DNA from: Shewanella benthica
GTDB lineage: Bacteria > Pseudomonadota > Gammaproteobacteria > Enterobacterales > Shewanellaceae
DNA: 64,000 nucleotides
Reading direction: 5' to 3'
NCBI GenBank assembly: GCA_023284085.1
Contig: JAKVHY010000026.1
Coordinates: 1 to 64,000, forward strand
Of this stretch, positions 17,171-25,928 are shown one piece after another; the first letter of the stretch is position 1, and each line of letters starts with the position of its first letter. The notes below the pieces were generated by a model. That model was not told the DNA's origin. It saw only the letters and a list, made by a program, of their open reading frames with translations, and did no database searches. Both the position numbers and the translations under genes were made by a program.

Positions 17171-17196
17171 AAAAAGCAGCCCTCGGGCTGCTTTTT
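17171..17196 (-). terminator. terminator of the first nucleotidase gene
   Basis: AAAAAGCAGCCC-TC-GGGCTGCTTTTT, 20 bp past the stop of the minus-strand nucleotidase gene. It is symmetric enough to work in both directions. Confidence 0.85.
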
Positions 17197-17215
17197 AAAG
17201 AAGTGAACAACTAAA

Positions 17216-18928
17216 CTAGCGCTGACAAGCCAAAGTGCTATTACTGTTCAAGAACTGAATGTCACTGGCTACTGGAGCGAAATCAGCAACCAATATATCA
17301 CCGATGTCTTTGATGTAGGTGTACATAACTTCAGCATCAACATAACCCGTCATAACAGGAGTCAGTACTGGGTAGCCATCACCGCCTGCGGCATTGTAGC
17401 TAGGAACGGTAAAGCTGTACATGGCATCTGCAGCATAGCCTTTGCCATTGATGTCGTTGATAGCCACTGTTTTAGCTTCACAATCGACATCCATCTTAAT
17501 CCCTACAAGCTGAGGGTATGCGCCAGAACCCGTTTCACCAATATCAACAGTCGCGACTACATTTAGGTACTCTGTGATTTCGGCGCCAGTCAATGTGCTC
17601 TTAGTAATTGAGTTGCCAAATGGCTGCACAGTCAAAACATCTTTGTATGTGATTTCACCGGCTTCGATAGAAGCACGTACACCACCTGAGTTCATTACCG
17701 CAAAGTCAGCATCAACTTTAGAACGCTGGGCTTCAGCAATCAGACGACCCATATTAGTCTGTTGTGTACGAACATCGTCACGGTCTCCCTCAAGTTTGCC
17801 ATCGGTAGTACCGATAACTTCAGAAAGCCCTTCCTCACCTGCATTTTGATACTGCTGCATGATTTCAAGCACGGTAGCATCAGGGGTGATTTCTTCGCCA
17901 ATGAACTGACGAACGCCATCAGCATCTTTAGCTTTCAGGTTAACAGGGATCAACTTGTAGCTGGCTAAATGTAGCTCATCATTGAAGTATTCAAAATTGG
18001 CTTGGCCAACATACTTACCCCACTCGTGAGCCTGCATGATGAACGTGCCGTTCTGCACATCTGGCTTACATTCGCCACCAGGTGTGAACTCAGGATCGTA
18101 TGCATCACCTTCCATACAAACTGGGTTCTGCGAGTGTCCACCGATCACTGCAGCTAAGTCACCAGGAGTCATAGCACGAGCCAGAGCAACATCACCAGGC
18201 GCGTTGCTGCCGCTGACCGCATCGGCAAAGTGGCCCATGTGCGTCGTCGCGAAAATCAAGTCAGCCACATCGGCATCTTTAATGTCTTGAATAACTTTCT
18301 TAAGTTCTTCTTGAGGGTCGGTAAATTCGAGACCGCTGATGAATTCAGGGTTACCAATTTTGGCTGTATCTTCAGTTGTCAGACCGACAACCGCGATGCG
18401 AAGACCGTTAACATCGAATACCTTGTATGGTTCGAAATAACGAGCACCAGAAGCTTTGTCATAGATGTTAGCCGCTAACATCGGGAAGTTAGCCAATTCA
18501 CGCTGCATATCAACAACTGATAATGGGTTATCAAACTCGTGGTTACCCACTGCCATAGCGTCATAACCAATCAGGTTCATACCGACGAAATCCGGACGTG
18601 CATCTTGCAAGTCTGACTCAGGTACACCCGTGTTGATATCACCACCGGAAAGTAAGATGGTTTCGCCACCGTTTGACTCAACTTCGGCACGGATCTGGTC
18701 GATCAGCGTCTTACGAGCCGCCATACCATACTCGCCGTATTTGTTTTCGAAGAAACGACCGTGGTTATCGTTGGTGTGAAGTACGGTGAAAATTGTACAA
18801 GCTTCACCGGCTTCAGCACATGTTGCAGGCAGAACAACTTCTTTGTTGTCATCATTATCACTGCCACAACCCGCTAATGCCGCCAGTACTGCAGTTGCAA
18901 CTAAACCTTTAATTAGCTTATTTGTCAT
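17216..18928 (-). CDS. 5'-nucleotidase family lipoprotein (UshA/metallophosphatase type), copy 1
   Basis: 570 residues from ATG 18928. A longer frame begins 15 bases earlier, but GGGGTTG lies just upstream of this ATG and the tandem paralogue starts at the same place. The signal peptide ends in the lipobox LAGC, so the protein is probably lipid-anchored and periplasmic. The calcineurin-like domain has the metal motifs 'HTNDNHGRF', 'GGDINTG', 'GNHEFDNPL', 'THMGH' and 'GGHSQNP'. The C-terminal 5'-nucleotidase domain has 'NSGGVRASI' and 'TVQPFGNS'. It releases phosphate and nucleosides from nucleotides. A fresh duplicate lies directly upstream. Confidence 0.93.
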   Translation of the reverse strand: MTNKLIKGLVATAVLAALAGCGSDNDDNKEVVLPATCAEAGEACTIFTVLHTNDNHGRFFENKYGEYGMAARKTLIDQIRAEVESNGGETILLSGGDINTGVPESDLQDARPDFVGMNLIGYDAMAVGNHEFDNPLSVVDMQRELANFPMLAANIYDKASGARYFEPYKVFDVNGLRIAVVGLTTEDTAKIGNPEFISGLEFTDPQEELKKVIQDIKDADVADLIFATTHMGHFADAVSGSNAPGDVALARAMTPGDLAAVIGGHSQNPVCMEGDAYDPEFTPGGECKPDVQNGTFIMQAHEWGKYVGQANFEYFNDELHLASYKLIPVNLKAKDADGVRQFIGEEITPDATVLEIMQQYQNAGEEGLSEVIGTTDGKLEGDRDDVRTQQTNMGRLIAEAQRSKVDADFAVMNSGGVRASIEAGEITYKDVLTVQPFGNSITKSTLTGAEITEYLNVVATVDIGETGSGAYPQLVGIKMDVDCEAKTVAINDINGKGYAADAMYSFTVPSYNAAGGDGYPVLTPVMTGYVDAEVMYTYIKDIGDILVADFAPVASDIQFLNSNSTLACQR

Positions 18929-19463
18929 TACTATCAACCCCATTATTTATTGAATATCTACTTGTTACCATCATTTCTTACAATTTGAGACTCTGTGGAC
19001 TCGCTGGCAACATCATAGCAAAGAATATTTGGCTAATGTGTCATTTTGATGAATTTATGTGACGTGAATGCTCTTAAATACAGTGATTTACTTTGGAAAT
19101 TGTTCGCAAACAAGAACAAACCACAACCAAGGTTAAGGCAGTTAATATCAAATTATTTTTCAGATAACCGGCGGAACCTTCTCAACCCTAGTTTTCAACT
19201 AGTTAGCTAACCAAGACAAAAGTATTCAGCCGATCGAAACAAGAACAGTGGTAATACGCAACAATGATGTTTTTTAAAAAATAAATATGAGCATTTACAT
19301 GAATGTTACGTTCAAGATCGTTAATGATGAATGTTTTTTGTGCTGTGGATGGTAAACATCCACTTTAAACAGGGGGTAACTGCAACTTGTTAAAATTAGT
19401 CTTTAGCCATTTAACAATGGAAGAGAGCGCTTAGGCTAGATAAAACTAGCGCAGCAGACACAA
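18929..19463. other. intergenic region between the tandem nucleotidase genes
   Basis: AT-rich and without a convincing gene. It carries the promoter region of copy 1 (no clear -35/-10 that I would defend) and a small perfect hairpin GTGGATG-GTAAA-CATCCAC (19345-19363). No clear Pho box or CRP site was found here. Confidence 0.4.
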
Positions 19464-19487
19464 AAAAGCAGCCATATGGCTGCTTTT
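19464..19487 (-). terminator. terminator of the second nucleotidase gene
   Basis: AAAAGCAGCC-ATAT-GGCTGCTTTT, 31 bp beyond the stop. It closely resembles the terminator of the neighbouring paralogue, consistent with duplication of the whole unit. Confidence 0.85.
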
Positions 19488-19518
19488 CTCCAATTGACTT
19501 TAGTGGTTTAGCAGCCGT

Positions 19519-21273
19519 TTATTTAGCGCAGCTGTTAACTATATCGCCACCACGCATAAAGACCGGATGTCCACCATCACCAGGAGCATATTCGGCAACC
19601 TTAATACTTGGATTGCTCTCAAAGTATTCCCGAAGAACCGATGCATCGCTGCGTTGGGTATCGATATAATTATCATGGCCGGTGATCACCGGATAATCAT
19701 CGCCACCAGAAGCACTGAAGTTGATTAAAGAGAAAGTGTATTCACTTTCCAGGTTAAAATCACGGCTTCCCAAAGACTGAATATCTACAATATCGACAGG
19801 AGTTGCATCAGGGTTAATGTCTACGGCATCGCAATGTACAATCATCTCCATAGGATAAAGCTGTGGCATGCCACCGCCAGTCTTCTGAGCCACATTCGCA
19901 AGATATGCTTGTACTTCTGTACCTGACATAGTCACATAAGCAACATCGTTACCAAATGGCTGCACTGTTAAGACGTCGCGGTAAGAAATATCACCAGGCG
20001 CGATAGAAGCACGAATACCGCCTGAGTTCATCACCCCGAAATCGACTGTTGGCTCGAAATTAGCGGTCACCCAGTCACCGTAGGCACGGGTTAACAGCTG
20101 GCCTAGGTTGGTTTGTTCAGAGCGCACCCTATCTCGGTCACCTTCGAGCTTTCCGTCGGTGCTCGAGATAACCACGTCCAGTAATTCTTGGCCAGCTTGC
20201 TGATAATGCTGCAGCGCATCGATAACGATTTGGTCCTGCTCAATCTCTTGAGTATAGAAGTTACCCTCATCATCTTTAAGATTAATAGGGATCAGCTTAT
20301 AGCTTGCAAGCGTGAGCGCGCCATCGAGATATTCGAAATCGGCGCGACCCACATACTTGCCCCACTCGTGAGCTTGCATGATAAAGGTGCCGTTTTGAAT
20401 GTCAGGCTTACACGCATCACCGGGGGTAAAGTCGGCGTACTCATCACCTTCCATACACACAGGGTTTTGCGAATGACCGCCGATAATGGCCTGCAGCTGA
20501 CCTTGCTCTAGCGTACGAGCTAACATCACATCACCTGGGGCTTCAGTGCCGTGCTTACCATCGGCGTAATGACCCATATGGGTCAAAGCAAATACCATAT
20601 CGACAGTTTCATTTGCTTCAATCTCAGCCAGCACTTTGTGGATCTCATCTTGAGGATCGGTGAAATGCAGGCTGGCAACATTACCAGGGCTAACCACTTT
20701 AGGCGTATCCACGGTAGTGAAGCCGATGATAGCGATTTGTAAGCCATTAATGTCGAACACCCGGTATGGCTCAAAATAACGCTCATCAGTCACTTGTTCT
20801 GTATTAGGATCTTTTTTATAGATGTTTGCAGCAAGCATAGGAAATTGCGCAATTGTCGCTTGCATATCTAAAGTCGACAATGGGTTATCGAACTCATGAT
20901 TACCCACAGCCATAGCATCATAGCCAAGAATACTCATCCCCATAAAGTCAGGCACAGCATTTTGCATATCTGATTCCGGCACACCTGTGTTGATATCACC
21001 ACCAGATAACAGCATGGTTTCACCACCACTGCGCTCAACTTCGGAGCGGATCTGATCGATCACAGTCTTACGCGCCGCCATACCATACTCGCCGTCACTG
21101 TTTTGCCAGAAACGACCATGATTATCATTGGTGTGGATCACAGTAAACCTTGTACAAGCATCACCGGCAGCTTCACATGCCGTCAATGGCGTATCGTCAT
21201 CACTGGAATTACAGCCTGCCAGTGCCGCTAAAACTGCTGTGGCGACAAGACCTTTTATTAGCTTATTTGTCAT
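19519..21273 (-). CDS. 5'-nucleotidase family lipoprotein (UshA/metallophosphatase type), copy 2
   Basis: 584 residues. It is very similar along its whole length to the adjacent gene at 17216-18928: the same 'MTNKLIKGLVATAVLAALAGC' lipoprotein leader, 'HTNDNHGRFW', 'GGDINTGVPESDM', 'GNHEFDNPL', 'GGHSQNPVCMEG' and 'NSGGIRASI'. Predicted to be a lipid-anchored periplasmic nucleotidase or cyclic phosphodiesterase with a di-metal centre. Differences concentrate in the linker after the lipobox and in the C-terminal substrate domain, where this copy has extra residues. Each copy has its own terminator. The ribosome site GGGGTTG is shared by both. Confidence 0.93.
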   Translation of the reverse strand: MTNKLIKGLVATAVLAALAGCNSSDDDTPLTACEAAGDACTRFTVIHTNDNHGRFWQNSDGEYGMAARKTVIDQIRSEVERSGGETMLLSGGDINTGVPESDMQNAVPDFMGMSILGYDAMAVGNHEFDNPLSTLDMQATIAQFPMLAANIYKKDPNTEQVTDERYFEPYRVFDINGLQIAIIGFTTVDTPKVVSPGNVASLHFTDPQDEIHKVLAEIEANETVDMVFALTHMGHYADGKHGTEAPGDVMLARTLEQGQLQAIIGGHSQNPVCMEGDEYADFTPGDACKPDIQNGTFIMQAHEWGKYVGRADFEYLDGALTLASYKLIPINLKDDEGNFYTQEIEQDQIVIDALQHYQQAGQELLDVVISSTDGKLEGDRDRVRSEQTNLGQLLTRAYGDWVTANFEPTVDFGVMNSGGIRASIAPGDISYRDVLTVQPFGNDVAYVTMSGTEVQAYLANVAQKTGGGMPQLYPMEMIVHCDAVDINPDATPVDIVDIQSLGSRDFNLESEYTFSLINFSASGGDDYPVITGHDNYIDTQRSDASVLREYFESNPSIKVAEYAPGDGGHPVFMRGGDIVNSCAK

Positions 21274-21450
21274 TACATCAACCCCTAGGTGTTAATTATT
21301 AATACTCGGACTCTTTGGTCCAGAGGCTGCAATGATATCAAAGTGCGAGCGATACCTGTGTTGCCCGGATGGCAAAATTGTTAGTAAATAGCAGTGATTA
21401 CAGCAACTTATTGATAAAACCTGTTTACTATGAAGGAAAGGTAAACCACT

Positions 21451-21471
21451 GAGAGAGGGGGAATCGAACCC
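21451..21471 (-). other. tRNA-Ser-like 3' end fragment
   Basis: Read on the minus strand, GGGTTCGATTCCCCC followed by TCTCTC matches the T-arm and 3' acceptor strand of a bacterial tRNA(Ser). No D-arm, anticodon or 5' acceptor strand lies upstream and no CCA follows, so this is not a functional tRNA. It may be a scar of an integration or duplication event. Confidence 0.4.
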
Positions 21472-21541
21472 GTATTTCATTTCTAGACTTAGGGAGTGGG
21501 TGTATCAACTTATTTTTCAATATCTTAACCTTACTCGCCGC

Positions 21542-21582
21542 AACCTCTGATCTTGCGAATTACAAAACAAACCTCAGAGGTT
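21542..21582. repeat. 9-bp inverted repeat
   Basis: AACCTCTGA (21542-21550) and TCAGAGGTT (21574-21582), perfect arms with a 23-base loop. It lies between the esterase gene and copy 2 of the nucleotidase, beside the CRP-like palindrome. Confidence 0.45.
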
Positions 21583-21595
21583 ACAACTTGTATCC

Positions 21596-21613
21596 TTGTG
21601 AATTAATTCACAA
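21596..21613. promoter_or_regulatory. perfect CRP-type palindrome
   Basis: TTGTGAATTAATTCACAA is an 18-bp perfect palindrome containing TGTGA-N6-TCACA, the ideal half-site and spacing of a CRP/Vfr-family site. It lies 10 bp past the esterase stop and about 320 bp upstream of the tandem nucleotidase gene, which is the next gene reading left. Confidence 0.6.
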
Positions 21614-21622
21614 AAGATTCAT

Positions 21623-22294
21623 CTAGATCAATCTACTGACGAGCCATTTCCCTATATCTTGCAGTTGATGTGGTAACACACTGTGTCCCATGGCATAAGT
21701 TTTCCATTCGGTTTGATAATCGGCTCGATTCAAGAGTTCATTAGCCATCTTGCCCGCGAATAGTGGTACCACATCATCTTGCTCACCATGGTGCTGAAGT
21801 ATACTCGTCTGCTTATTTGCTTCACTTAGTTGGGCCGGTAATTCATCGGCTGTGGGTAAGTAACAAGACAGCGCCATTATGCCGGCTAACGTTTGTGGAT
21901 ACCTTAGTCCGCTAAACAGGCTCATCACACCACCTTGGCTAAAACCTGCCAGTACAATTTTATCTGCAGGTATTCCGACATCGATCTGCTCCTGTATCAG
22001 TGCAATAACAAGTTGCTCTGACTCCAGAACCCCAGGCATATCGGCGCGATTATGCAGATCCATACTCTTAATGTCATACCAGCTTCGCATCACATAACCT
22101 TGGTTGATCGTCACCGCCTGCTCGGGGGCATGGGGGAAGATAAAACGAATACTGTGATCATCCGGCAGACCCAGTACCGGTACTACAGGGGCAAAGCCGG
22201 CTCCAGAATCACCTAAACCGTGTAACCAGATCACACATGCCGTTGCGCTGGTGTTTGGCTCTATGGTTATCCGCTCTAATACTGCTACTGACAT
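21623..22294 (-). CDS. carboxylesterase / lysophospholipase-type alpha/beta hydrolase
   Basis: 223 residues, matching the compact esterase family of Pseudomonas carboxylesterase II and acyl-protein thioesterases. The oxyanion region is 'VIWLHGLGDSGAGF' (21-34), the nucleophile elbow GFSQGG has Ser119, the acid is in 'GEQDDVVP' (Asp173 or 174), and the base is His204 in 'MGHSV'. It hydrolyses short to medium acyl esters; the physiological substrate is unknown. No signal peptide is seen, so it is probably cytoplasmic. It is divergent from the YqjG-like gene with about 200 bp between. Confidence 0.92.
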   Translation of the reverse strand: MSVAVLERITIEPNTSATACVIWLHGLGDSGAGFAPVVPVLGLPDDHSIRFIFPHAPEQAVTINQGYVMRSWYDIKSMDLHNRADMPGVLESEQLVIALIQEQIDVGIPADKIVLAGFSQGGVMSLFSGLRYPQTLAGIMALSCYLPTADELPAQLSEANKQTSILQHHGEQDDVVPLFAGKMANELLNRADYQTEWKTYAMGHSVLPHQLQDIGKWLVSRLI

Positions 22295-22496
22295 CTATTT
22301 CCCTTTATTTTTAATGAAATTTTATCGCCGATATCATATCAGGATCACCACAAGCTAAGCTACCAGGCATATAAACGCGCAAAACATTCGATAAAATGAG
22401 ACGTTAATAGCCAAATTATGGCCTTTTAATCCATTTAAATCGGCGCTAAATTGGATCACAGACATTCACAGTGCAGACATAGTACAGAGGAATAAA

Positions 22497-23498
22497 ATGG
22501 GCTTACTTCAAGATGGAAAATGGGTCGACCAATGGTACTCGACCAAAGAGAATGGCGGCAAATTTGTACGTGAGGATGCACGTTTCAGAAATTGGATCCT
22601 TGCCGATGGACAAACTCAGCCTGGTACACAGGGCTTCAAGGCTGAAGCGAACAGGTACCATCTTTACGTCTCCCTTGCCTGCCCTTGGGCACACAGGACA
22701 CTCATTTTTCGCGAGCTTAAGTCATTGCAAAATATCATCGATGTCACCGTCGTCGAGCCTCACATGTTGCACAACGGCTGGGAATTTTCCGGCTCCAGCC
22801 AAAGCCAAGATGCTGTCCATATAACGGGTGCCAATGAAGACGCACTCAATAATAAGGCATTCCTGTATCAGATATATCAGCTGGCAGCGCCCGACTACAG
22901 CGGACGCGTCACAGTACCTGTGCTATGGGATAAACAAACAAACACCATAGTCAGTAATGAGTCTGCTGAAATAATTCGTATGTTTAACTCAGCGTTCAAT
23001 CATCTGACCAATAACCAGTTGGATTTTTATCCAGAAGCCTTACGTAAAGAGATTGATACGCTCAATGAATATATCTACTCGAGCATAAATAATGGTGTCT
23101 ATCGTGCTGGATTTGCCACATCCCAAGCCGCTTACAGTGAAGCCTTTAATGAGATTTTTACGGCATTAGATAAGCTGGAGTCGACACTAACCCAGCAGCG
23201 CTATCTCACGGGAAGCAAGATAACAGAGGCCGATTGGAGGCTGTTTACCACCTTAATTCGTTTCGATGCCGTCTATGTCGGTCATTTCAAGACCAATAAG
23301 CAACGTATCCAAGACTACCCGGCAATATCAGGCTATCTAAGAGAGCTTTATCAGGTCGAAGGTATTGCAGACACGGTGAATTTTGAACACATTAAGCAGC
23401 ACTATTACTTTAGCCATGCCAATATCAATCCAAGCAGGATTGTACCAGATGGCCCAGAGCTGGATTATTTAGCGCCTCATAACAGAGAAGGCTTATAA
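22497..23498 (+). CDS. yqjG: glutathionyl-hydroquinone reductase (Xi-class GST, YqjG/EcM4 family)
   Basis: 333 residues. The N-terminal thioredoxin-fold domain holds the Xi-class active site 'LACPWAHRTLI' with the catalytic Cys at about residue 63. 'VPVLWDKQTNTIVSNESAEIIRMFN' forms the glutathione pocket, and the helical C-terminal domain contains 'LTGSKITEADWRLFTTLIRFDAVYVGHFKTN'. Enzymes of this class reduce glutathionyl-hydroquinones using glutathione, protecting against quinone stress. The ribosome site GAGGAAT precedes the ATG. It is a single gene. Confidence 0.94.
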   Translation: MGLLQDGKWVDQWYSTKENGGKFVREDARFRNWILADGQTQPGTQGFKAEANRYHLYVSLACPWAHRTLIFRELKSLQNIIDVTVVEPHMLHNGWEFSGSSQSQDAVHITGANEDALNNKAFLYQIYQLAAPDYSGRVTVPVLWDKQTNTIVSNESAEIIRMFNSAFNHLTNNQLDFYPEALRKEIDTLNEYIYSSINNGVYRAGFATSQAAYSEAFNEIFTALDKLESTLTQQRYLTGSKITEADWRLFTTLIRFDAVYVGHFKTNKQRIQDYPAISGYLRELYQVEGIADTVNFEHIKQHYYFSHANINPSRIVPDGPELDYLAPHNREGL

Positions 23499-23538
23499 CC
23501 TCAATTGGTATAAAACCCAATTGATTATAGTCAAGTAG

Positions 23539-23557
23539 AGGCGTCTTCTAGACGCCT
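23539..23557. terminator. hairpin between convergent genes
   Basis: AGGCGTC-TTCTA-GACGCCT overlaps the stop of the DUF3389 gene and lies 40 bp after the yqjG stop. It lacks a U run, so termination is uncertain. Confidence 0.35.
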
Positions 23558-23766
23558 AACTCTTCTCGAATCGCAGCGATTTGCTCCGGAGAATCTAATC
23601 TTAGGCTCCACCTTACGGCACCCGCGTCGGCGTGCATGATGAGTGCATCATCGATGAACTTAATATCTTCAACCATGGCATACATGGTGATGCCAGACGT
23701 ATTAAATCGAACTTGTACCTCAAACGGAGACAAGATCACCTTCCCCTGTGAAAAATCGATAACCAT
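23548..23766 (-). CDS. DUF3389 family protein
   Basis: 72 residues, a single small beta-rich domain. 'MVIDFSQGKVILSPFEVQVRF' and 'MYAMVEDIKFIDDALIMHADAGAVRWSLRLDSPEQIAAIREELGV' match the DUF3389 pattern known from Shewanella and Vibrio. No function is established. It is encoded alone between yqjG and slyD. There is no signal peptide, and its acidic composition suggests a soluble cytoplasmic protein. Confidence 0.75.
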   Translation of the reverse strand: MVIDFSQGKVILSPFEVQVRFNTSGITMYAMVEDIKFIDDALIMHADAGAVRWSLRLDSPEQIAAIREELGV

Positions 23767-23843
23767 ATGCTTGCTAACTATTCCTTATATTTAGTTAAAT
23801 TTGGCGAAAGCCAGATAATAGACCAATAAGAGACCCAAATGAA

Positions 23844-23867
23844 AAAACCAGCAACAATGCTGGTTTT
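23844..23867 (-). terminator. terminator of slyD
   Basis: AAAACCAGCA-ACAA-TGCTGGTTTT, followed on the minus strand by a U run, 31 bp past the slyD stop. Confidence 0.85.
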
Positions 23868-23897
23868 ATATGCCTGTAGCTAATCGCCGAATAGCGA

Positions 23898-24383
23898 TTA
23901 GTGGTGATGACCACCTTTACCATGGGCATGACCGTGGGCAACTTCTTCATCGGTCGCATCACGCGCTTCGATGATCTCGATATCGAATGTGAGCTCACGC
24001 CCCGCCAATGGGTGATTAACATCAACCGTTGCCATAAACTTACCCATCTTGACAATTGTCACCTGACGTTTGCCTTGATCGGTATCGAGCAATGCGCGCA
24101 TGCCCGCTTTCCATTTTTTAGCGCCTTGTAGGTGCTTAACAGAGACGCGCTGAATCGCATCTTCATTTCTAACGCCGTAAGTAGTTTCAGGCGCCAGTGT
24201 GACAGAGAAGCTTGCGCCAACCTCTTTACCTTCAATTGAATCTTCAACACCAGGCATCATGTTGTTATGGCCGTGCAGATACGCAATAGGATCCAGATCT
24301 TTATTCGTCTCTAAAACTTCGCCCTTTTCATCGCGCAGTGTGTATTTAAACTGCACAACCATATCATTTTTAATGCTCATCAA
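23898..24383 (-). CDS. slyD: FKBP-type peptidyl-prolyl isomerase SlyD
   Basis: 161 residues. The FKBP domain has an inserted IF flap (about 70-125), as in SlyD: 'VVQFKYTLRDEKGEVLETN', 'YLHGHNNMMPGVEDSIEGKEVGASFSVTLAPETTYG' and 'MATVDVNHPLAGRELTFDIEIIEAR'. The C-terminal tail 'HGHAHGKGGHHH' is a short His-rich metal-binding segment; E. coli SlyD has a longer Cys/His tail. It catalyses Xaa-Pro isomerisation, acts as a chaperone and delivers nickel to hydrogenase maturation in species that have it. Translation may begin at the second Met (24380). A terminator follows. Confidence 0.93.
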   Translation of the reverse strand: MMSIKNDMVVQFKYTLRDEKGEVLETNKDLDPIAYLHGHNNMMPGVEDSIEGKEVGASFSVTLAPETTYGVRNEDAIQRVSVKHLQGAKKWKAGMRALLDTDQGKRQVTIVKMGKFMATVDVNHPLAGRELTFDIEIIEARDATDEEVAHGHAHGKGGHHH

Positions 24384-24477
24384 ATGTCCTTAACTCTATA
24401 CCTGACTCTATTTTGGTGACGAAGCTTAACAAAAGTCCTTTACGCACTCTAGTGTTAAATATTGGTGAAAAAACTGA

Positions 24478-25665
24478 CTAGTTGATTCCAATGGCCTTAA
24501 ACGTCGCCTCATCGGGGAATCCATCCGCTACCAGACCCACACTCTGCTGATAGGCGCGTAAGCCAGACTTAGAATTTCTTCCCATCACACCGTCGGGTTT
24601 GCCCACATCGAAGCCCTTATCATTTAGCTTAGTTTGCAACGCCTTAACACGAGAACGGTTTAAATTATCTTGTTTCGGCGGCGCAATGGCTAATCCCACG
24701 CCGCCATTAATCCTATCGGCTAAATGACCGACTGCGATGGCATAAAATTCAGAGCGATTCCAGCGCATGATCACATCGAAATTCTTATAACCTAAGAAGG
24801 CCGGTCCGGTATGCCCGGCTGGAAGATAGAGTGTTGCTGTCATGTCCGGGGTCGATAAGGCAGCGCCATTACTCTGAGTCAGACCAAGTTGTTTCCACTC
24901 AGTTAATCCTTGAGCCTTAGACTTACCGAGATAATCATAATTGAAATTTGCAGGCAATCTCACCTCCCTGCCCCAACGCTCATCTCGCTGCCAACCGAGT
25001 TGATTGAGGAAGTTAGCCGCCGAAGACAATGCGTCGGCAGTGCTATTCCATAGGTCGGCTTTGCCATCACCATCACCATCGACGGCGTAGTGAGTGTAGG
25101 CACTCGGCATGAATTGCGTATGCCCCATGGCACCAGCCCAAGAGCCCACCATAGTAGACACATCAAAATCATACTTCTCTTTAAGCTTTAATGCTTTCAT
25201 CAACTCGCCGGTAAAATACTTACTCCGACGAGGATCACAGGCCAAGGTCGCCAGTGAATCTAACACCGGCATCTTGCCCTTATATGAACCAAAATTGGTT
25301 TCAAGTCCCCAAAACGCCATCAAATATTGCGGTGGAATGCCATAGGTATCTTGTAATTTTTCTAATAACACCTTGTGCTCACGCAACATCTTCCGGCCTT
25401 GGCTTACGCGCCAGTCTGTCACCCGTTTACTAAAATAATTATCGAAGGTCTGACTAAACTCGGGTTGCTTCTTATCGAGTTCAATCACTCTGGAGACATA
25501 GTTAACATTGGCTAACGCGTTATCGATTGTCTCCTTCGAAAGACCCTCTTGCTGGGCTTTCTCCTGCAGATTAACCACACAAGTTGCGAAATCATCGGCG
25601 CTAGCCGGCAACGCCCAGAGGGAAGAGACGAAGAGTACGGATGCTAATGGGACATTTTTAATCAA
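24478..25665 (-). CDS. lytic murein transglycosylase, MltB-like with C-terminal peptidoglycan-binding domain
   Basis: 395 residues from a TTG start at 25665. The frame is open 132 bases further, but only this start gives a clean signal peptide ('IKNVPLASVLFVSSLWALPASA') and it has TTGGAG 8 bases upstream. The SLT domain of the MltB family (about 35-320) has the catalytic Glu in 'LMAFWGLETNFGSYKG' and 'GSWAGAMGHTQFMPS'. A peptidoglycan-binding type 1 domain (about 335-393, 'LQTKLNDKGFDVGKPDGVMG') follows. It cleaves the MurNAc-GlcNAc bond in the periplasm with anhydro product formation. It is a single gene. Confidence 0.9.
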   Translation of the reverse strand: MIKNVPLASVLFVSSLWALPASADDFATCVVNLQEKAQQEGLSKETIDNALANVNYVSRVIELDKKQPEFSQTFDNYFSKRVTDWRVSQGRKMLREHKVLLEKLQDTYGIPPQYLMAFWGLETNFGSYKGKMPVLDSLATLACDPRRSKYFTGELMKALKLKEKYDFDVSTMVGSWAGAMGHTQFMPSAYTHYAVDGDGDGKADLWNSTADALSSAANFLNQLGWQRDERWGREVRLPANFNYDYLGKSKAQGLTEWKQLGLTQSNGAALSTPDMTATLYLPAGHTGPAFLGYKNFDVIMRWNRSEFYAIAVGHLADRINGGVGLAIAPPKQDNLNRSRVKALQTKLNDKGFDVGKPDGVMGRNSKSGLRAYQQSVGLVADGFPDEATFKAIGIN

Positions 25666-25928
25666 AACGACAACTCCAAGAATGCAAAAAAAAATTTTGA
25701 CTAGAATGATAAAAAGAAAATGCTCAAGGTCGTAAAAACGACATAGATCTGAGCCATAATAACGATAGGAACAAGATAGTTTAACTATTAATGCCATTTT
25801 TTCGACAGAAATAAGGTTATTTTTACTTAATGTTTATCTAACAGACGTTAATCAGCAAGATTCACTTGGAGAATACCTCGCCTGGCGTATAATGACCCGG
25901 TTTTAATTACACACTGAAGAGATCTATC

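Noticed and set aside
19286..19354. 22-codon frame in the nucleotidase intergenic gap
   Set aside because: No ribosome site and unusual Cys-rich end; chance open frame.
21292..21480. 62-codon minus-strand frame as a gene
   Set aside because: Cys/Ser-rich, no domain, no ribosome site, and it contains the tRNA-like fragment; it is probably leader sequence.
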